This document shows, piece after piece, positions 46,107 to 54,812 of a DNA stretch of 64,000 nucleotides. Every line of letters starts with the position of its first letter. Positions within the stretch are counted from its first letter, which is position 1. Under the pieces are notes generated by a model that was not told the origin of the DNA, ran no database searches, and saw only the letters and a program-made list of their open reading frames with translations. Origin of the DNA: Cyanobium sp. ATX 6A2 (lineage in GTDB: Bacteria; Cyanobacteriota; Cyanobacteriia; PCC-6307; Cyanobiaceae); the NCBI RefSeq assembly GCF_024346355.1, contig NZ_JAGQCU010000005.1, positions 1 to 64,000 on the forward strand, read 5' to 3'. The translations under genes were made by a program, and so were the position numbers.

Positions 46107-47181
46107 CCGCCAGCAACCGTCGCCGATAGCCCTTGAAAAGCTGCTCGGCCTCCCGCTCCACCTCGCCATCCAGCACCAGCCCCGCCGGGGCGGGGACGCC
46201 TGGGCTGGCCTCTGCGTCGGCCGGACCGGGGGCGGCCGGACCGGGGGAGGCGAAGCAGGCGTTCCAGGGCTGCCCCCACACCCGGGCGGCGAAGCGCCCA
46301 TTGGCGGCGCCGTAGCGCTGGCGCACCCGCTCCAGCAGCCCGGCCTCCCAGCCGCTGAAGCGCTCCTGCACCCAGCCGCGCTGCCGGGCCCGCGCCCGCA
46401 GCCGCTCCACCAGCCGGTTGAGACCGTGCTCAGCGATCAGGCGGTTGCGGCGCAGGGGCAGGCCATCGAGGCGCTGATTGAGCAGAAGGGCCACCCCCAG
46501 CCCGCGGCGGCCGAGCTGCTCATTGGCCTGGTCCGGCGGCGCCGGCCGCCAGGGGCCCGCGGGCAGCTCCAGGGTCGCCATCAGCTGCTCGAACAGGTCC
46601 CCCTGGCGCGGGCGGAAGGGCAGGAACGACCCCCGCACACCGTCGGCGGCCAGCAGGGGAGCAAAGCGCCGCTCGAAATCCAGCGCCAGGGGGGCCATGT
46701 GAATCCAGCGGCGCCGGCCGGCACCGCGCACCCGCCGTCCCGCCAGCTGGGCGCGCACGTAGGCCCGGAAGCCCGGGCCGCCGTAGAGCCGGCCCAGGGC
46801 GTGGCAGTAGAAGGAGTTGAGCAGCTCCTCCTGGGGCCGCACCACGCTGATCACGTGCAACCGGTAGCCGTGGGCGTCGGCGGCCTGGCGCAGCTGCGCG
46901 ATGGCCTCGGGCCGCTCCAGCAGGGGCACGAAGTGCTCGGCGCTGAGCAGCAGGTCGCCGCTCCAGCGCCCCTGGCGCCGCAGCAGCTGATCGAGCGCCT
47001 CCAGCCGGCCGGCCCGCAGGGCCCGGGCCAGATGGCGGTGGGAGTGTTCGCGCCAGGGGGTGGGGTAGCGCAGACCCAACCGCTCCAGGGCCCGGCCGTT
47101 GCGGTGCAGCCGGGCCTGCAGGTAGGTGCTGCCGGTTTTGTGGGGGCCGGCGTGGAGGTGCAGGGTGCGCTGGGGCGGCAT
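46093..47181 (-). CDS. Sulfotransferase-like P-loop protein
   Basis: A 362-residue protein from ATG 47181 (MPPQRTLHLHAGPHKTGSTYLQ). GPHKTGST is the 5'-phosphosulfate loop that binds PAPS. LHVISVVRPQEELLNSFYC holds the Arg of the 3'-phosphate site. The rest is Arg/Leu-rich and divergent. Likely role: transfer of sulfate to an extracellular polysaccharide or other glycan; the substrate is not evident. Its neighbours, a membrane protein and SNF2 helicase, start on the opposite strand 59 bases away. A decayed copy lies at 45140-45305. Confidence 0.75.
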   Translation of the reverse strand: MPPQRTLHLHAGPHKTGSTYLQARLHRNGRALERLGLRYPTPWREHSHRHLARALRAGRLEALDQLLRRQGRWSGDLLLSAEHFVPLLERPEAIAQLRQAADAHGYRLHVISVVRPQEELLNSFYCHALGRLYGGPGFRAYVRAQLAGRRVRGAGRRRWIHMAPLALDFERRFAPLLAADGVRGSFLPFRPRQGDLFEQLMATLELPAGPWRPAPPDQANEQLGRRGLGVALLLNQRLDGLPLRRNRLIAEHGLNRLVERLRARARQRGWVQERFSGWEAGLLERVRQRYGAANGRFAARVWGQPWNACFASPGPAAPGPADAEASPGVPAPAGLVLDGEVEREAEQLFKGYRRRLLAASSQ

Positions 47182-47240
47182 GGCAGACCGGCAGGGGAGC
47201 ATGATCGCCCGTCAGAGGCCCTGCCCCCTCGGGCGTCACC

Positions 47241-47702
47241 GTGAGCCAGGCCGCCACCTCGCCATCCCGCCAGCAGCTGCGCCAGCGCTCGATCGCCTGG
47301 GCGCTGGCTGCCGGCGTCGCCGCGCTGCTGCTGGGCCTGCCGCTGGGGCTGGCAGCGGCCCTGCGGGCCGGCGGCTGTGGCCTGCTCTACGGCCTGCTGG
47401 CCTTCCATCTCCAGCGTGTCGATCCCGACGACAGCCACCTGCAGGCCGGCCTGGTGGGAGCCGTGTGCGGCATCCACAGCCTGGGGCTGCCGGCCCTCGC
47501 CGACTGGCCAGCGCGCACCCCGCTGCCGGCCGCCCTGGTGGCGGTCGGGCCGGCTGTGATGATGGAGCTCATTCGCACCTGGTTGCCGCTGGTCGGCGCC
47601 GCCCTGGTGCTGCACGGAGCCCGCCTGGTCGCCCAACGCGTCCTGCCCTCGCGCACCGCCGGCCTGGCCGCCGGCGGCCAGGCCTCCACCCACCGGCCCT
47701 GA
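47241..47702 (+). CDS. Small integral membrane protein of unknown function
   Basis: A 153-residue protein starting at GTG 47241, with about four hydrophobic segments (AWALAAGVAALLLGLPLGLA, GGCGLLYGLLAFHL, GLVGAVCGIHSLGLPAL, LVAVGPAVMMELI). VDPDDSHLQAGLVGAVCG between segments 2 and 3 is the most distinctive loop. No family recognised. It is ten bases before the SNF2 gene on the same strand and may be part of its operon. Confidence 0.65.
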   Translation: MSQAATSPSRQQLRQRSIAWALAAGVAALLLGLPLGLAAALRAGGCGLLYGLLAFHLQRVDPDDSHLQAGLVGAVCGIHSLGLPALADWPARTPLPAALVAVGPAVMMELIRTWLPLVGAALVLHGARLVAQRVLPSRTAGLAAGGQASTHRP

Positions 47703-47712
47703 ACACCCTGGG

Positions 47713-50700
47713 ATGAGCCTGCTGCACGCCACCTGGCTGTTTCCCCCCGACGGTCCCGGGGGCCGACTGTTCCTGTGGGGTGACACCTGGCGCGTGGCCA
47801 GCCCGGTGGAGCCCGACCGGGAGGCGCCGGCCCACCCCCTGGGCCTGAGCGCCGACGAGGTAGCCGACTGGCTGGACGACAACGAACTCTGGAGTGAGGC
47901 CCTGCGGCCGGCCCGGGCCACCCTCACCCTGCCCAGCCGCACCCAGGCCGGCAGGGGACGGCGCAGCGGCGACAGCTGGAGCGGGCTGCCGCTGCAGGCG
48001 GGCGAGCCGATCCCCAAACAGCTGGAGTGGTGGCCCTGGCAGGTGGAGGGCTGGGCCCTGGATCCAGCCGGCGCCGCCGAATGGCTCAGCGGCCTGCCCC
48101 TGGCCGCCGGCCACCCGCAGATGGCCGATGAGCTGCGCTGGTGGAGCCATCTGCAGCGCTGGGCCCTGAGCCTGATCGCCCGGGGCCGCTGGCTGCCGAT
48201 GATCGAGGAGGGCAGAGCCCGCTGGCAGCCCCTGCTCAACCGCGAGGGCGACCGCCGCCGGCTGGAGGAGCTGGCCGTGGGCATCCCCCAGGTGGCCACC
48301 TGTGCCCTGGCGGCAGGACTGGAGGGCCACCCTGCCCTGGCCTGCCGCCGGCCCGGCAGCGGCCGGCTGCGGGTGGCCAGCCTGCTGGCGGCCCTGCTCG
48401 ACGGCCAGCTGCGTTCCGGATTTCAGTGCGCGCCGGAGGGTCTCGACCCCCTGCTCCTGGCCTGGCAGAAGGGCCTGGGCAAGGGGGACGGCAGCCTGCG
48501 GCTCGATGAGGAGGAGCTGGAGCGCCTCACGATCGCCACCCACCACTGGCGCGAGGCCGTGGCCGGCCGGGTGGCCCCGGCACGGGCCTGCCTGGAGCTG
48601 TTCACCCCCCCCGAGGGCGAGGAGCTCTGGGAGCTGAAGTTCAGCCTGCAGGCTGAGGCCGACCCCAGTCTGCGGCTGCCGGCGCCGGCGGCCTGGGATG
48701 CGGGCGACCGCACCCTCCAGCTCGGGGAGGTGGCCGTGCCCCAGCCCAGCGAGCTGCTGCTGGAGGGGCTCGGTCGGGCCCTGAGCGTGTTCGAGCCGAT
48801 CGAGCGGGGCCTCGATTCCGGCACCCCCGAGGGCATGCAGCTCACCCCGGCCGAGGCCTTCGTGCTGGTGCGCACCGCCGCGGCGCAGCTGCGGGATGTG
48901 GGCGTGGGCGTGGTGCTGCCCAGCAGCCTCTCCGGGGGACTGGCCAGCCGGCTGGGACTGGCGATCACGGCCGAGCTGCCGGAGACCTCCCGGGGCTTCA
49001 CCCTGGGCGAAAGCCTGGTGTGGAACTGGGAGTTCATGATCGGTGGCGTCACCCTCAACCTGCGCGAGCTGGAGCGGCTTTCGGCGAAGCGCAGCCCCCT
49101 GGTGCAGCACAGGGGGGTGTGGATCGAGCTGCGGCCCAACGACCTGCGGAACGCCGAGCGCTTCTGCGCCGCCGACCCGGGCCTCAGCCTCGACGACGCC
49201 CTGCGGCTCACCGCCAGCGACGGCGACACCTTTCACCGCCTGCCGGTGCACGCCTTCACCGCCGGCCCAAGGCTGCAGGCGGTGCTGGAGCAATACCACC
49301 AGCAGAAGGCACCCGATCCACTGCCGGCCCCTCCGGGCTTCGCCGGTCAGCTGCGCCCCTATCAGGAGCGCGGCCTGGGCTGGCTGGCCTTCCTGCACCG
49401 CTTCGACCAGGGGGCCTGCCTGGCCGACGACATGGGCCTGGGCAAGACGATCCAGCTGCTGGCCTTCCTGCAGCACCTCAAGGCGGAGGAGGAACTCAAG
49501 CGACCGGTGTTGCTGGTGGCCCCCACCTCGGTGCTCACCAACTGGAAGCGGGAGGCGGCGGCCTTCACCCCGGAGCTGGGCGTGCGCGAGCACTACGGGC
49601 CCCGGCGCGCCGCCAGCGAGGCGGCCCTGAAGAAAGCCCTCAAGGGGGTGGACCTGATGCTCACCAGCTACGGCCTGCTGCAGCGCGACAGCGAACTGCT
49701 GGAAGCCATCGACTGGCAGGGGGTGGTGATCGACGAGGCCCAGGCGATCAAGAACCCCCAGGCCAAGCAGTCGATGGCGGCCCGCGACCTGGCGCGAGCG
49801 GGCAACGGCGGCGGCAGCCGGGGCTCACGGGCCAGCCGGGGCAGCCGCTTCCGGATCGCGCTCACGGGCACGCCGGTGGAGAACCGCGTGGGCGAGCTGT
49901 GGGCCCTGATGGACTTTCTCAACCCGATGGTGCTGGGGGATGAGGCCTTCTTCCACCAGCGCTACCGGCTGCCGATCGAGCGCTATGGCGACATGGCCTC
50001 CCTGCGGGATCTCAAGGGCCGGGTGGGCCCCTTCATCCTGCGGCGGCTGAAAACCGACAAATCGATCATCTCCGACCTGCCTGAGAAGGTGGAGCTGCAG
50101 GAGTGGGTGGGGCTCAGCAGCGAGCAGCGCAAGCTCTACACCCGCACCGTGGAGGAGAGCCTCGATGCCATCGCCCGCTCGCCCCTGGGCCAGAAGCAAG
50201 GTCAGGTGCTGGCCCTGCTCACCAAGCTCAAGCAGGTGTGCAACCATCCGGCCCTGGCCCTGGGCGAGGCCAGCGACACCGTGCTGGCCGGCAACGGCAG
50301 CGGCGACTTCGCCGCCCGCAGCGCCAAGCTCCAGCGCCTGGAGGAGATCCTCGAGGAGGTGATCGAGGCCGGCGATCGCGCCCTGCTGTTCACCCAGTTC
50401 GCCGAGTGGGGCCACCTGCTCAAGGCCCACCTGCAGCGCCGCTGGCGCCAGGAGGTGCCCTTCCTCTACGGCAACACCAGCAAGGCCGAGCGCCAGGCGA
50501 TGGTGGACCGCTTCCAGGAGGATCCCCGCGGCCCGCAGTTGTTCCTGCTCTCGCTCAAGGCCGGCGGCGTGGGCCTCAACCTCACCCGCGCCAGCCATGT
50601 GTTCCACATCGACCGCTGGTGGAACCCGGCGGTGGAGAACCAGGCCACCGATCGCGCCTACCGCATCGGCCAGCAGAACCGGGTGATGGTGCACAAGTTC

Positions 50701-50856
50701 ATCACCAGCAGCTCGGTGGAGGAGCGCATCGACCGCATGATCCGCGAGAAATCCAGGCTGGCCGAGGAGATCGTGGGCTCCGGCGAGGAGTGGCTGGGGG
50801 GGCTGGACATGGGCCAGCTGCGCGACCTGGTGGCCCTCGGCGACCCTGGAGCGTGA
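47713..50856 (+). CDS. SNF2-family DNA helicase/ATPase
   Basis: A 1047-residue Swi2/Snf2 ATPase. The first 530 residues are the bacterial SNF2 N-terminal region. Then come LRPYQERGLGWLAFLHRF, DDMGLGKTIQLLAFL (Walker A), VVIDEAQAIKNPQAKQS (motif II) and ALTGTPVENRVGELWALMDF. Helicase C has LFTQFAEWGHLL, LSLKAGGVGLNLTRASHVF and DRAYRIGQ. It is a translocase acting on DNA-protein complexes; the HepA/RapA-like role is not proven. It is followed by ceramidase-like and SWIM genes. SNF2 and SWIM proteins are often encoded together and thought to cooperate. A partial duplicate of its 5' part lies at 45304-45966. Confidence 0.95.
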   Translation: MSLLHATWLFPPDGPGGRLFLWGDTWRVASPVEPDREAPAHPLGLSADEVADWLDDNELWSEALRPARATLTLPSRTQAGRGRRSGDSWSGLPLQAGEPIPKQLEWWPWQVEGWALDPAGAAEWLSGLPLAAGHPQMADELRWWSHLQRWALSLIARGRWLPMIEEGRARWQPLLNREGDRRRLEELAVGIPQVATCALAAGLEGHPALACRRPGSGRLRVASLLAALLDGQLRSGFQCAPEGLDPLLLAWQKGLGKGDGSLRLDEEELERLTIATHHWREAVAGRVAPARACLELFTPPEGEELWELKFSLQAEADPSLRLPAPAAWDAGDRTLQLGEVAVPQPSELLLEGLGRALSVFEPIERGLDSGTPEGMQLTPAEAFVLVRTAAAQLRDVGVGVVLPSSLSGGLASRLGLAITAELPETSRGFTLGESLVWNWEFMIGGVTLNLRELERLSAKRSPLVQHRGVWIELRPNDLRNAERFCAADPGLSLDDALRLTASDGDTFHRLPVHAFTAGPRLQAVLEQYHQQKAPDPLPAPPGFAGQLRPYQERGLGWLAFLHRFDQGACLADDMGLGKTIQLLAFLQHLKAEEELKRPVLLVAPTSVLTNWKREAAAFTPELGVREHYGPRRAASEAALKKALKGVDLMLTSYGLLQRDSELLEAIDWQGVVIDEAQAIKNPQAKQSMAARDLARAGNGGGSRGSRASRGSRFRIALTGTPVENRVGELWALMDFLNPMVLGDEAFFHQRYRLPIERYGDMASLRDLKGRVGPFILRRLKTDKSIISDLPEKVELQEWVGLSSEQRKLYTRTVEESLDAIARSPLGQKQGQVLALLTKLKQVCNHPALALGEASDTVLAGNGSGDFAARSAKLQRLEEILEEVIEAGDRALLFTQFAEWGHLLKAHLQRRWRQEVPFLYGNTSKAERQAMVDRFQEDPRGPQLFLLSLKAGGVGLNLTRASHVFHIDRWWNPAVENQATDRAYRIGQQNRVMVHKFITSSSVEERIDRMIREKSRLAEEIVGSGEEWLGGLDMGQLRDLVALGDPGA

Positions 50857-50860
50857 GCTG

Positions 50861-51544
50861 TTGACGACGCTCAACGACTACTGCGAGCGCCTGGGGCCCG
50901 GCCTGCTGGCCGAACCGGTGAATGCCGTGACCAACGGGGCCTTTCTGATCGCGGCCTGGTGGATCCAGGCCCGGGCGCGGCGGCTGGGGGTGAGCGGCGA
51001 TCCCGGCATCGCCGGCCTCACCGCCCTGGCGGTGGCCATCGGCGTGGGCAGCACCGTCTTTCACACCGTGGCCACGTCCTGGGCCCTGCTGGCCGATGTG
51101 GTGCCGATCCTGCTGTTCCAGCTGCTGTTCCTGTGGCTCTACCTGCGCCGCCGCACTGCGGTGGGGGCGGCCGGCGCGCTGCTACTGGTGGCCCTGTTCC
51201 TGCTCGCCACCCTGGCCAGCCGCTCGGCGCCGCAGGTCTTGAACGGATCACTGGCGTACTACGGCCCCACCCTGCTGGTGCTGCTGGGGCTGGGCTGGCG
51301 GGAGCTGCGCCAGCGCCAGCGCCCCCAGCTGCTGCTGGCTGGGGGGGTGTTCAGTTTCTCCCTGCTGCTGCGCAGCATCGATCAGCTGGTGTGCCCGTGG
51401 CTGCCGATCGGCACCCACCTCTTCTGGCACCTGCTCAATGCCGTGGTGCTGGCGCTGGCCGCGGCGGCCCTGATGCCGCCTGCAGCCGGTGCAGCCCCGG
51501 CGGGGATCGGCGGCCACACTGACAACAACGCCCTGCAGCCATGA
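50861..51544 (+). CDS. Ceramidase-like (CREST-type) membrane hydrolase
   Basis: A 227-residue protein with about seven membrane segments. DYCERLGPGLLAEPVNAVTN, VGSTVFHTVATSWALLADVVPI and GTHLFWHLLNAVVL contain the Glu/Asn, Ser/His/Asp and His-x3-His residues of the alkaline ceramidase/CREST family, whose members bind zinc. Cyanobacteria rarely have ceramide, so the true substrate may be another amide lipid. The start is TTG 50861, four bases after the SNF2 stop; the stop overlaps the SWIM gene (ATGA). Confidence 0.8.
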   Translation: MTTLNDYCERLGPGLLAEPVNAVTNGAFLIAAWWIQARARRLGVSGDPGIAGLTALAVAIGVGSTVFHTVATSWALLADVVPILLFQLLFLWLYLRRRTAVGAAGALLLVALFLLATLASRSAPQVLNGSLAYYGPTLLVLLGLGWRELRQRQRPQLLLAGGVFSFSLLLRSIDQLVCPWLPIGTHLFWHLLNAVVLALAAAALMPPAAGAAPAGIGGHTDNNALQP

Positions 51545-52443
51545 CCAGCACTCCGATCAGCACCCAGCTCGGCGATGAGGGCCTGGCTCAGCAGCCCTGG
51601 TGGGTGGAGCAGTGGATGGAACTGATCCAGGCCTACCGCTTCAAGAAACGCCTCGAGCGCGCCTGGGAGTACGCCCGCTCCGGCAGCGTTTCCTCGATCC
51701 GCTTCGAGGGCCGGCGCGTGCATGCCCGTGTGCAGGGGAGCGACGAGGAGCCCTACAAGGTGAAGCTCTGGCTCGATGTGCTCAGCGATGAGGACTGGGG
51801 CTACGTGCTCGATGCCCTCAGCCAGAAGGCCCGCTGGTCGGCCCAGCTGCTGGCCGGGGTGATGCCGGCCGACATCGAGCGGGCCTTTGCCGCCAGCGGC
51901 AAGCGGCTGTTCCCGTTCAAGCTTCAGGAGGTGCGCAGCGAGTGCAGCTGCCCCGACAAGGCCAACCCCTGCAAGCACGTCAGCGCCGTGTTTTATCTGA
52001 TGGGTGAGCGCTTCAGCGAAGATCCCTTCGTGCTCTTCCAGCTGCGCGGCCGCACCCGCCCCCAGCTGCTCAACGATCTGGCCAAGCGCCGCCGGCGGGC
52101 CCTGGCCCGCCAGGCCCGGCAGGCCCGCGCCACCGGGCAGGAGCCGGCAGCCACCGATGCCACCCCGCCGCCGGTGCATGCGGCGATCACCGACCCCACC
52201 CGCTGGTGGCGCTACGGAGCCGCCCTCGACCCGGATCTGGTGGTGATCACCCCCGCCCTCGAGGGCGACACCGGCCTGGATGCGGCCGGCCCACTGCCCC
52301 TGGCCGAAGAGCCCCGCTTCCCCGAGGCCAACCGCCTGTTTCTCGACCACATCCGCGCCCACGGCGAACATCAGGGCAGCAAGGCCATGGCCCGGGCCAT
52401 GGGCAACGGCCAGGAGCAGAGCCCAGACACCAGCAGTGACTGA
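51541..52443 (+). CDS. SWIM zinc-finger protein
   Basis: A 300-residue soluble protein. EVRSECSCPDKANPCKHVSAVFY (about 132-154) is the SWIM motif CxC-x6-CxH that binds zinc. The N-terminal half (PWWVEQWMELIQAYRFKKRL) is typical of the SWIM partners of bacterial SNF2 proteins. The last 100 residues are Arg/Ala/Pro-rich. It overlaps the ceramidase-like stop by four bases, and the three genes after SNF2 appear to form one transcription unit. Confidence 0.9.
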   Translation: MTSTPISTQLGDEGLAQQPWWVEQWMELIQAYRFKKRLERAWEYARSGSVSSIRFEGRRVHARVQGSDEEPYKVKLWLDVLSDEDWGYVLDALSQKARWSAQLLAGVMPADIERAFAASGKRLFPFKLQEVRSECSCPDKANPCKHVSAVFYLMGERFSEDPFVLFQLRGRTRPQLLNDLAKRRRRALARQARQARATGQEPAATDATPPPVHAAITDPTRWWRYGAALDPDLVVITPALEGDTGLDAAGPLPLAEEPRFPEANRLFLDHIRAHGEHQGSKAMARAMGNGQEQSPDTSSD

Positions 52444-52975
52444 ACACACCCGGACAGCTGACTTCCGGCTCAGCGATGGGGCGCCAGCTCCGCCGCCGTG
52501 GCTGGCGGAACCCAGGCTGGCCCTGGCGCGGTGCATTCTCGAGAGTCATCAGCGCGCCTTCGGCACACCCCTGCTGGCCGGGGTGTGCGCCGATGCCAGC
52601 CCGCTCCAGCGCGCCCAGGCCCTGTTCGCCGCCCCGCTGATGGTGCTCGCCCACGACGGCCAGGACCCGGGAAGCGACCCCGGCCCGCGGCTCACCTATG
52701 CCAACCGGGCCGCCCTGCTCCTCTGGCGGCGCCGCTGGGGGGAGATGGTGGGGATGCCCTCCCGGCTCACCGCTCCCGAGGCGGAGCGCGCCGAGCGGCG
52801 GCAGGCGCTGCTGCAGGCCCGTGCCGGGGAAGCGATCGCGGGCTACAGCGGCATCCGCATGGACAGCAGCGGCCGCCGCTTCCAGATCCATGGCGCCCGC
52901 CTCTGGACCCTGCACAACGACCAGGGACAGCCCTGCGGTCAGGCGGCCCGCTTCAGCACCTGGTGGTGGCTGTGA
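52436..52975 (+). CDS. MEKHLA-domain protein
   Basis: A 179-residue protein starting at GTG 52436, overlapping the SWIM stop. LTYANRAALLLWRRRWGEMV, GMPSRLTAPEAERAERR, YSGIRMDSSGRRFQIHGARLWTL and a final ARFSTWWWL match the MEKHLA domain, a PAS-like module found alone in cyanobacteria and at the end of plant HD-ZIP III factors. A small-molecule or redox sensing role is possible. It precedes flv3 by 52 bases. Confidence 0.85.
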   Translation: MTEHTRTADFRLSDGAPAPPPWLAEPRLALARCILESHQRAFGTPLLAGVCADASPLQRAQALFAAPLMVLAHDGQDPGSDPGPRLTYANRAALLLWRRRWGEMVGMPSRLTAPEAERAERRQALLQARAGEAIAGYSGIRMDSSGRRFQIHGARLWTLHNDQGQPCGQAARFSTWWWL

Positions 52976-53027
52976 GGCCAGGGTGCACCGGGCCTCCCTA
53001 CAGTCGAGCCAGCCGTACCGGGTGTCC

Positions 53028-54812
53028 ATGGCAGCCGCCACCACCAGCCCGCAAGCCAGCACAGCAACCAGCCCCGGCGCGCCCCCGCGTCTCAGCCTGC
53101 AGCGGGAGACCATCGCCGCCGACACCACCGCGATCCGCTCGCTGGACTGGGACCGCAGCCGCTTCGACATCGAGTTCGGCCTGCGCAACGGCACCACTTA
53201 CAACAGCTTTCTGGTGCGGGGTGAACGCACCGCCCTGATCGACACCAGCCACCTCAAGTTCGAGAGCACCTGGCTGCCCCTGCTGCGGGAGCAGATCGAT
53301 CCAAAGGCGATCGACTGTCTGATCGTGAGCCACACCGAGCCGGACCACTCCGGCCTGATCGGTCACCTGATCGATCTGAATCCCGAGATCGAGATCGTGG
53401 CCTCCAAGGTGGCGATCCAGTTCCTGGAGGACCAGGTGCACCGGCCCTTCCGCAGCCGGGCGGTGAAGAGCGGCGAGCAACTGGATCTGGGCACCAACCC
53501 CGACAGCGGCGTGCAGCACCGCTTCGAGTTCCTCAGCGCCCCCAACCTGCACTGGCCGGACACGATCTTCTCCTTCGACCACGGCACCGGCATCCTCTAC
53601 ACCTGCGACGCCTTCGGCCTGCACTACTGCTCCGATGATCTGTTCGACGTGGATCCCGGCGCCATCGCCCCGGATTTCCGCTTCTACTACGAGTGCCTGA
53701 TGGGCCCCAACGCCCGCAGCGTGCTGCAGGCGATGAAGCGCATGGACGCCCTGCCGGCGATCCACACGATCGCCGTGGGCCACGGACCGCTGCTCCGCCA
53801 CCACCTCGGTCTGTGGCTGGACGACTACCGCAGCTGGAGCAGTGAGCGCAGCACGGGCGAGACCTACGCCGCCGTGTGCTATGTGAGCCAGTACGGCTTC
53901 TGCGACCGCCTCAGCCAGGCGATCGCCCACGGCATCGACAAGGCCGGCGCCCAGGTGCAGCTGGTGGACCTGCGCGCCACCGATGCCCAGGAGCTCACCG
54001 CCCTGGTGGGTGAGGCCAGCGCCGTGGTGGTGCCCACCTGGCCGGCCCAGGCCGACGCCGACCTGCAGGCCTCGATCGGCACCCTGCTGGCGGCCCTCAA
54101 ACCCAAGCAGTGGGTGGCCTGCTACGACGCCTTCGGTGGCAACGACCAGCCGATCGACACCGTGGCCGGCCAGCTGCGGGCCCTGGGCCAGAAGAGCGCC
54201 TTCGAGCCGCTGCGCATCCGCCAGGTGCCCAACACCGGCGACTACCAGCGCTGCGAAGAGGCCGGCACCGACCTGGGCCAGCTGCTCACCAAGGCCAAGA
54301 CCATCGCCGCCATCAAGGCCCTCGATGGCGACCTGGACAAGGCCCTCGGCCGCCTGTCGGGCGGGCTGTATGTGGTGACGGCCCACCAGGGCGAGGGGGC
54401 CGACGCCCGCAGCGGCGCCATGGTGGCCAGCTGGGTGAGCCAGGCCAGCTTCGATCCCCCGGGAATCACCGTGGCCGTGGCCAAGGACCGGGCGATCGAG
54501 GCGCTGATGCAGGTGGGCGACCGCTTCGTGATCAACATCCTGCGGGAGGACAACCACCAGGAACTGCTGCGCCATTTCCTGCGGCGGTTCCCGCCCGGGG
54601 CCGACCGCTTCGCCGGGGTGAGCACCCTGGAGGGGATGGCCGCCGGCGGGCCGGTGCTCGGCGATGCCCTGGCCTTCCTGGGCTGCCGGGTGGCCCAGCG
54701 CCTGGAGGGCCCCGACCACTGGATCATCTACGCCGTGGTGGAGCAGGGCAATGTGTCCGACACCCAGGCCCATACCGCCGTGCATCACCGCAAGGTGGGG
54801 AACCATTACTGA
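53028..54812 (+). CDS. flv3: Flavodiiron protein, canonical diiron site (Flv3 type)
   Basis: A 594-residue three-domain protein: metallo-beta-lactamase-like diiron domain (about 30-280), flavodoxin domain (about 285-435) and a C-terminal flavin-reductase domain (about 445-590). The diiron ligands are canonical: SHTEPDHSGL gives HxExDH, and NLHWPD, CDAFGLH and VGHGPLL give the rest. That fits Flv3 rather than Flv1. With Flv1 it reduces O2 to water using NADPH from photosystem I. The start is ATG 53028. Its stop and the next start share a base (TGATG), so the pair is translated together. Confidence 0.93.
   Translation: MAAATTSPQASTATSPGAPPRLSLQRETIAADTTAIRSLDWDRSRFDIEFGLRNGTTYNSFLVRGERTALIDTSHLKFESTWLPLLREQIDPKAIDCLIVSHTEPDHSGLIGHLIDLNPEIEIVASKVAIQFLEDQVHRPFRSRAVKSGEQLDLGTNPDSGVQHRFEFLSAPNLHWPDTIFSFDHGTGILYTCDAFGLHYCSDDLFDVDPGAIAPDFRFYYECLMGPNARSVLQAMKRMDALPAIHTIAVGHGPLLRHHLGLWLDDYRSWSSERSTGETYAAVCYVSQYGFCDRLSQAIAHGIDKAGAQVQLVDLRATDAQELTALVGEASAVVVPTWPAQADADLQASIGTLLAALKPKQWVACYDAFGGNDQPIDTVAGQLRALGQKSAFEPLRIRQVPNTGDYQRCEEAGTDLGQLLTKAKTIAAIKALDGDLDKALGRLSGGLYVVTAHQGEGADARSGAMVASWVSQASFDPPGITVAVAKDRAIEALMQVGDRFVINILREDNHQELLRHFLRRFPPGADRFAGVSTLEGMAAGGPVLGDALAFLGCRVAQRLEGPDHWIIYAVVEQGNVSDTQAHTAVHHRKVGNHY

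Noticed and set aside
47569-49593. 674-codon minus-strand frame opposite the SNF2 gene
   Set aside because: Low-complexity Gln/Gly/His translation with no motif; the plus strand has all SNF2 motifs.
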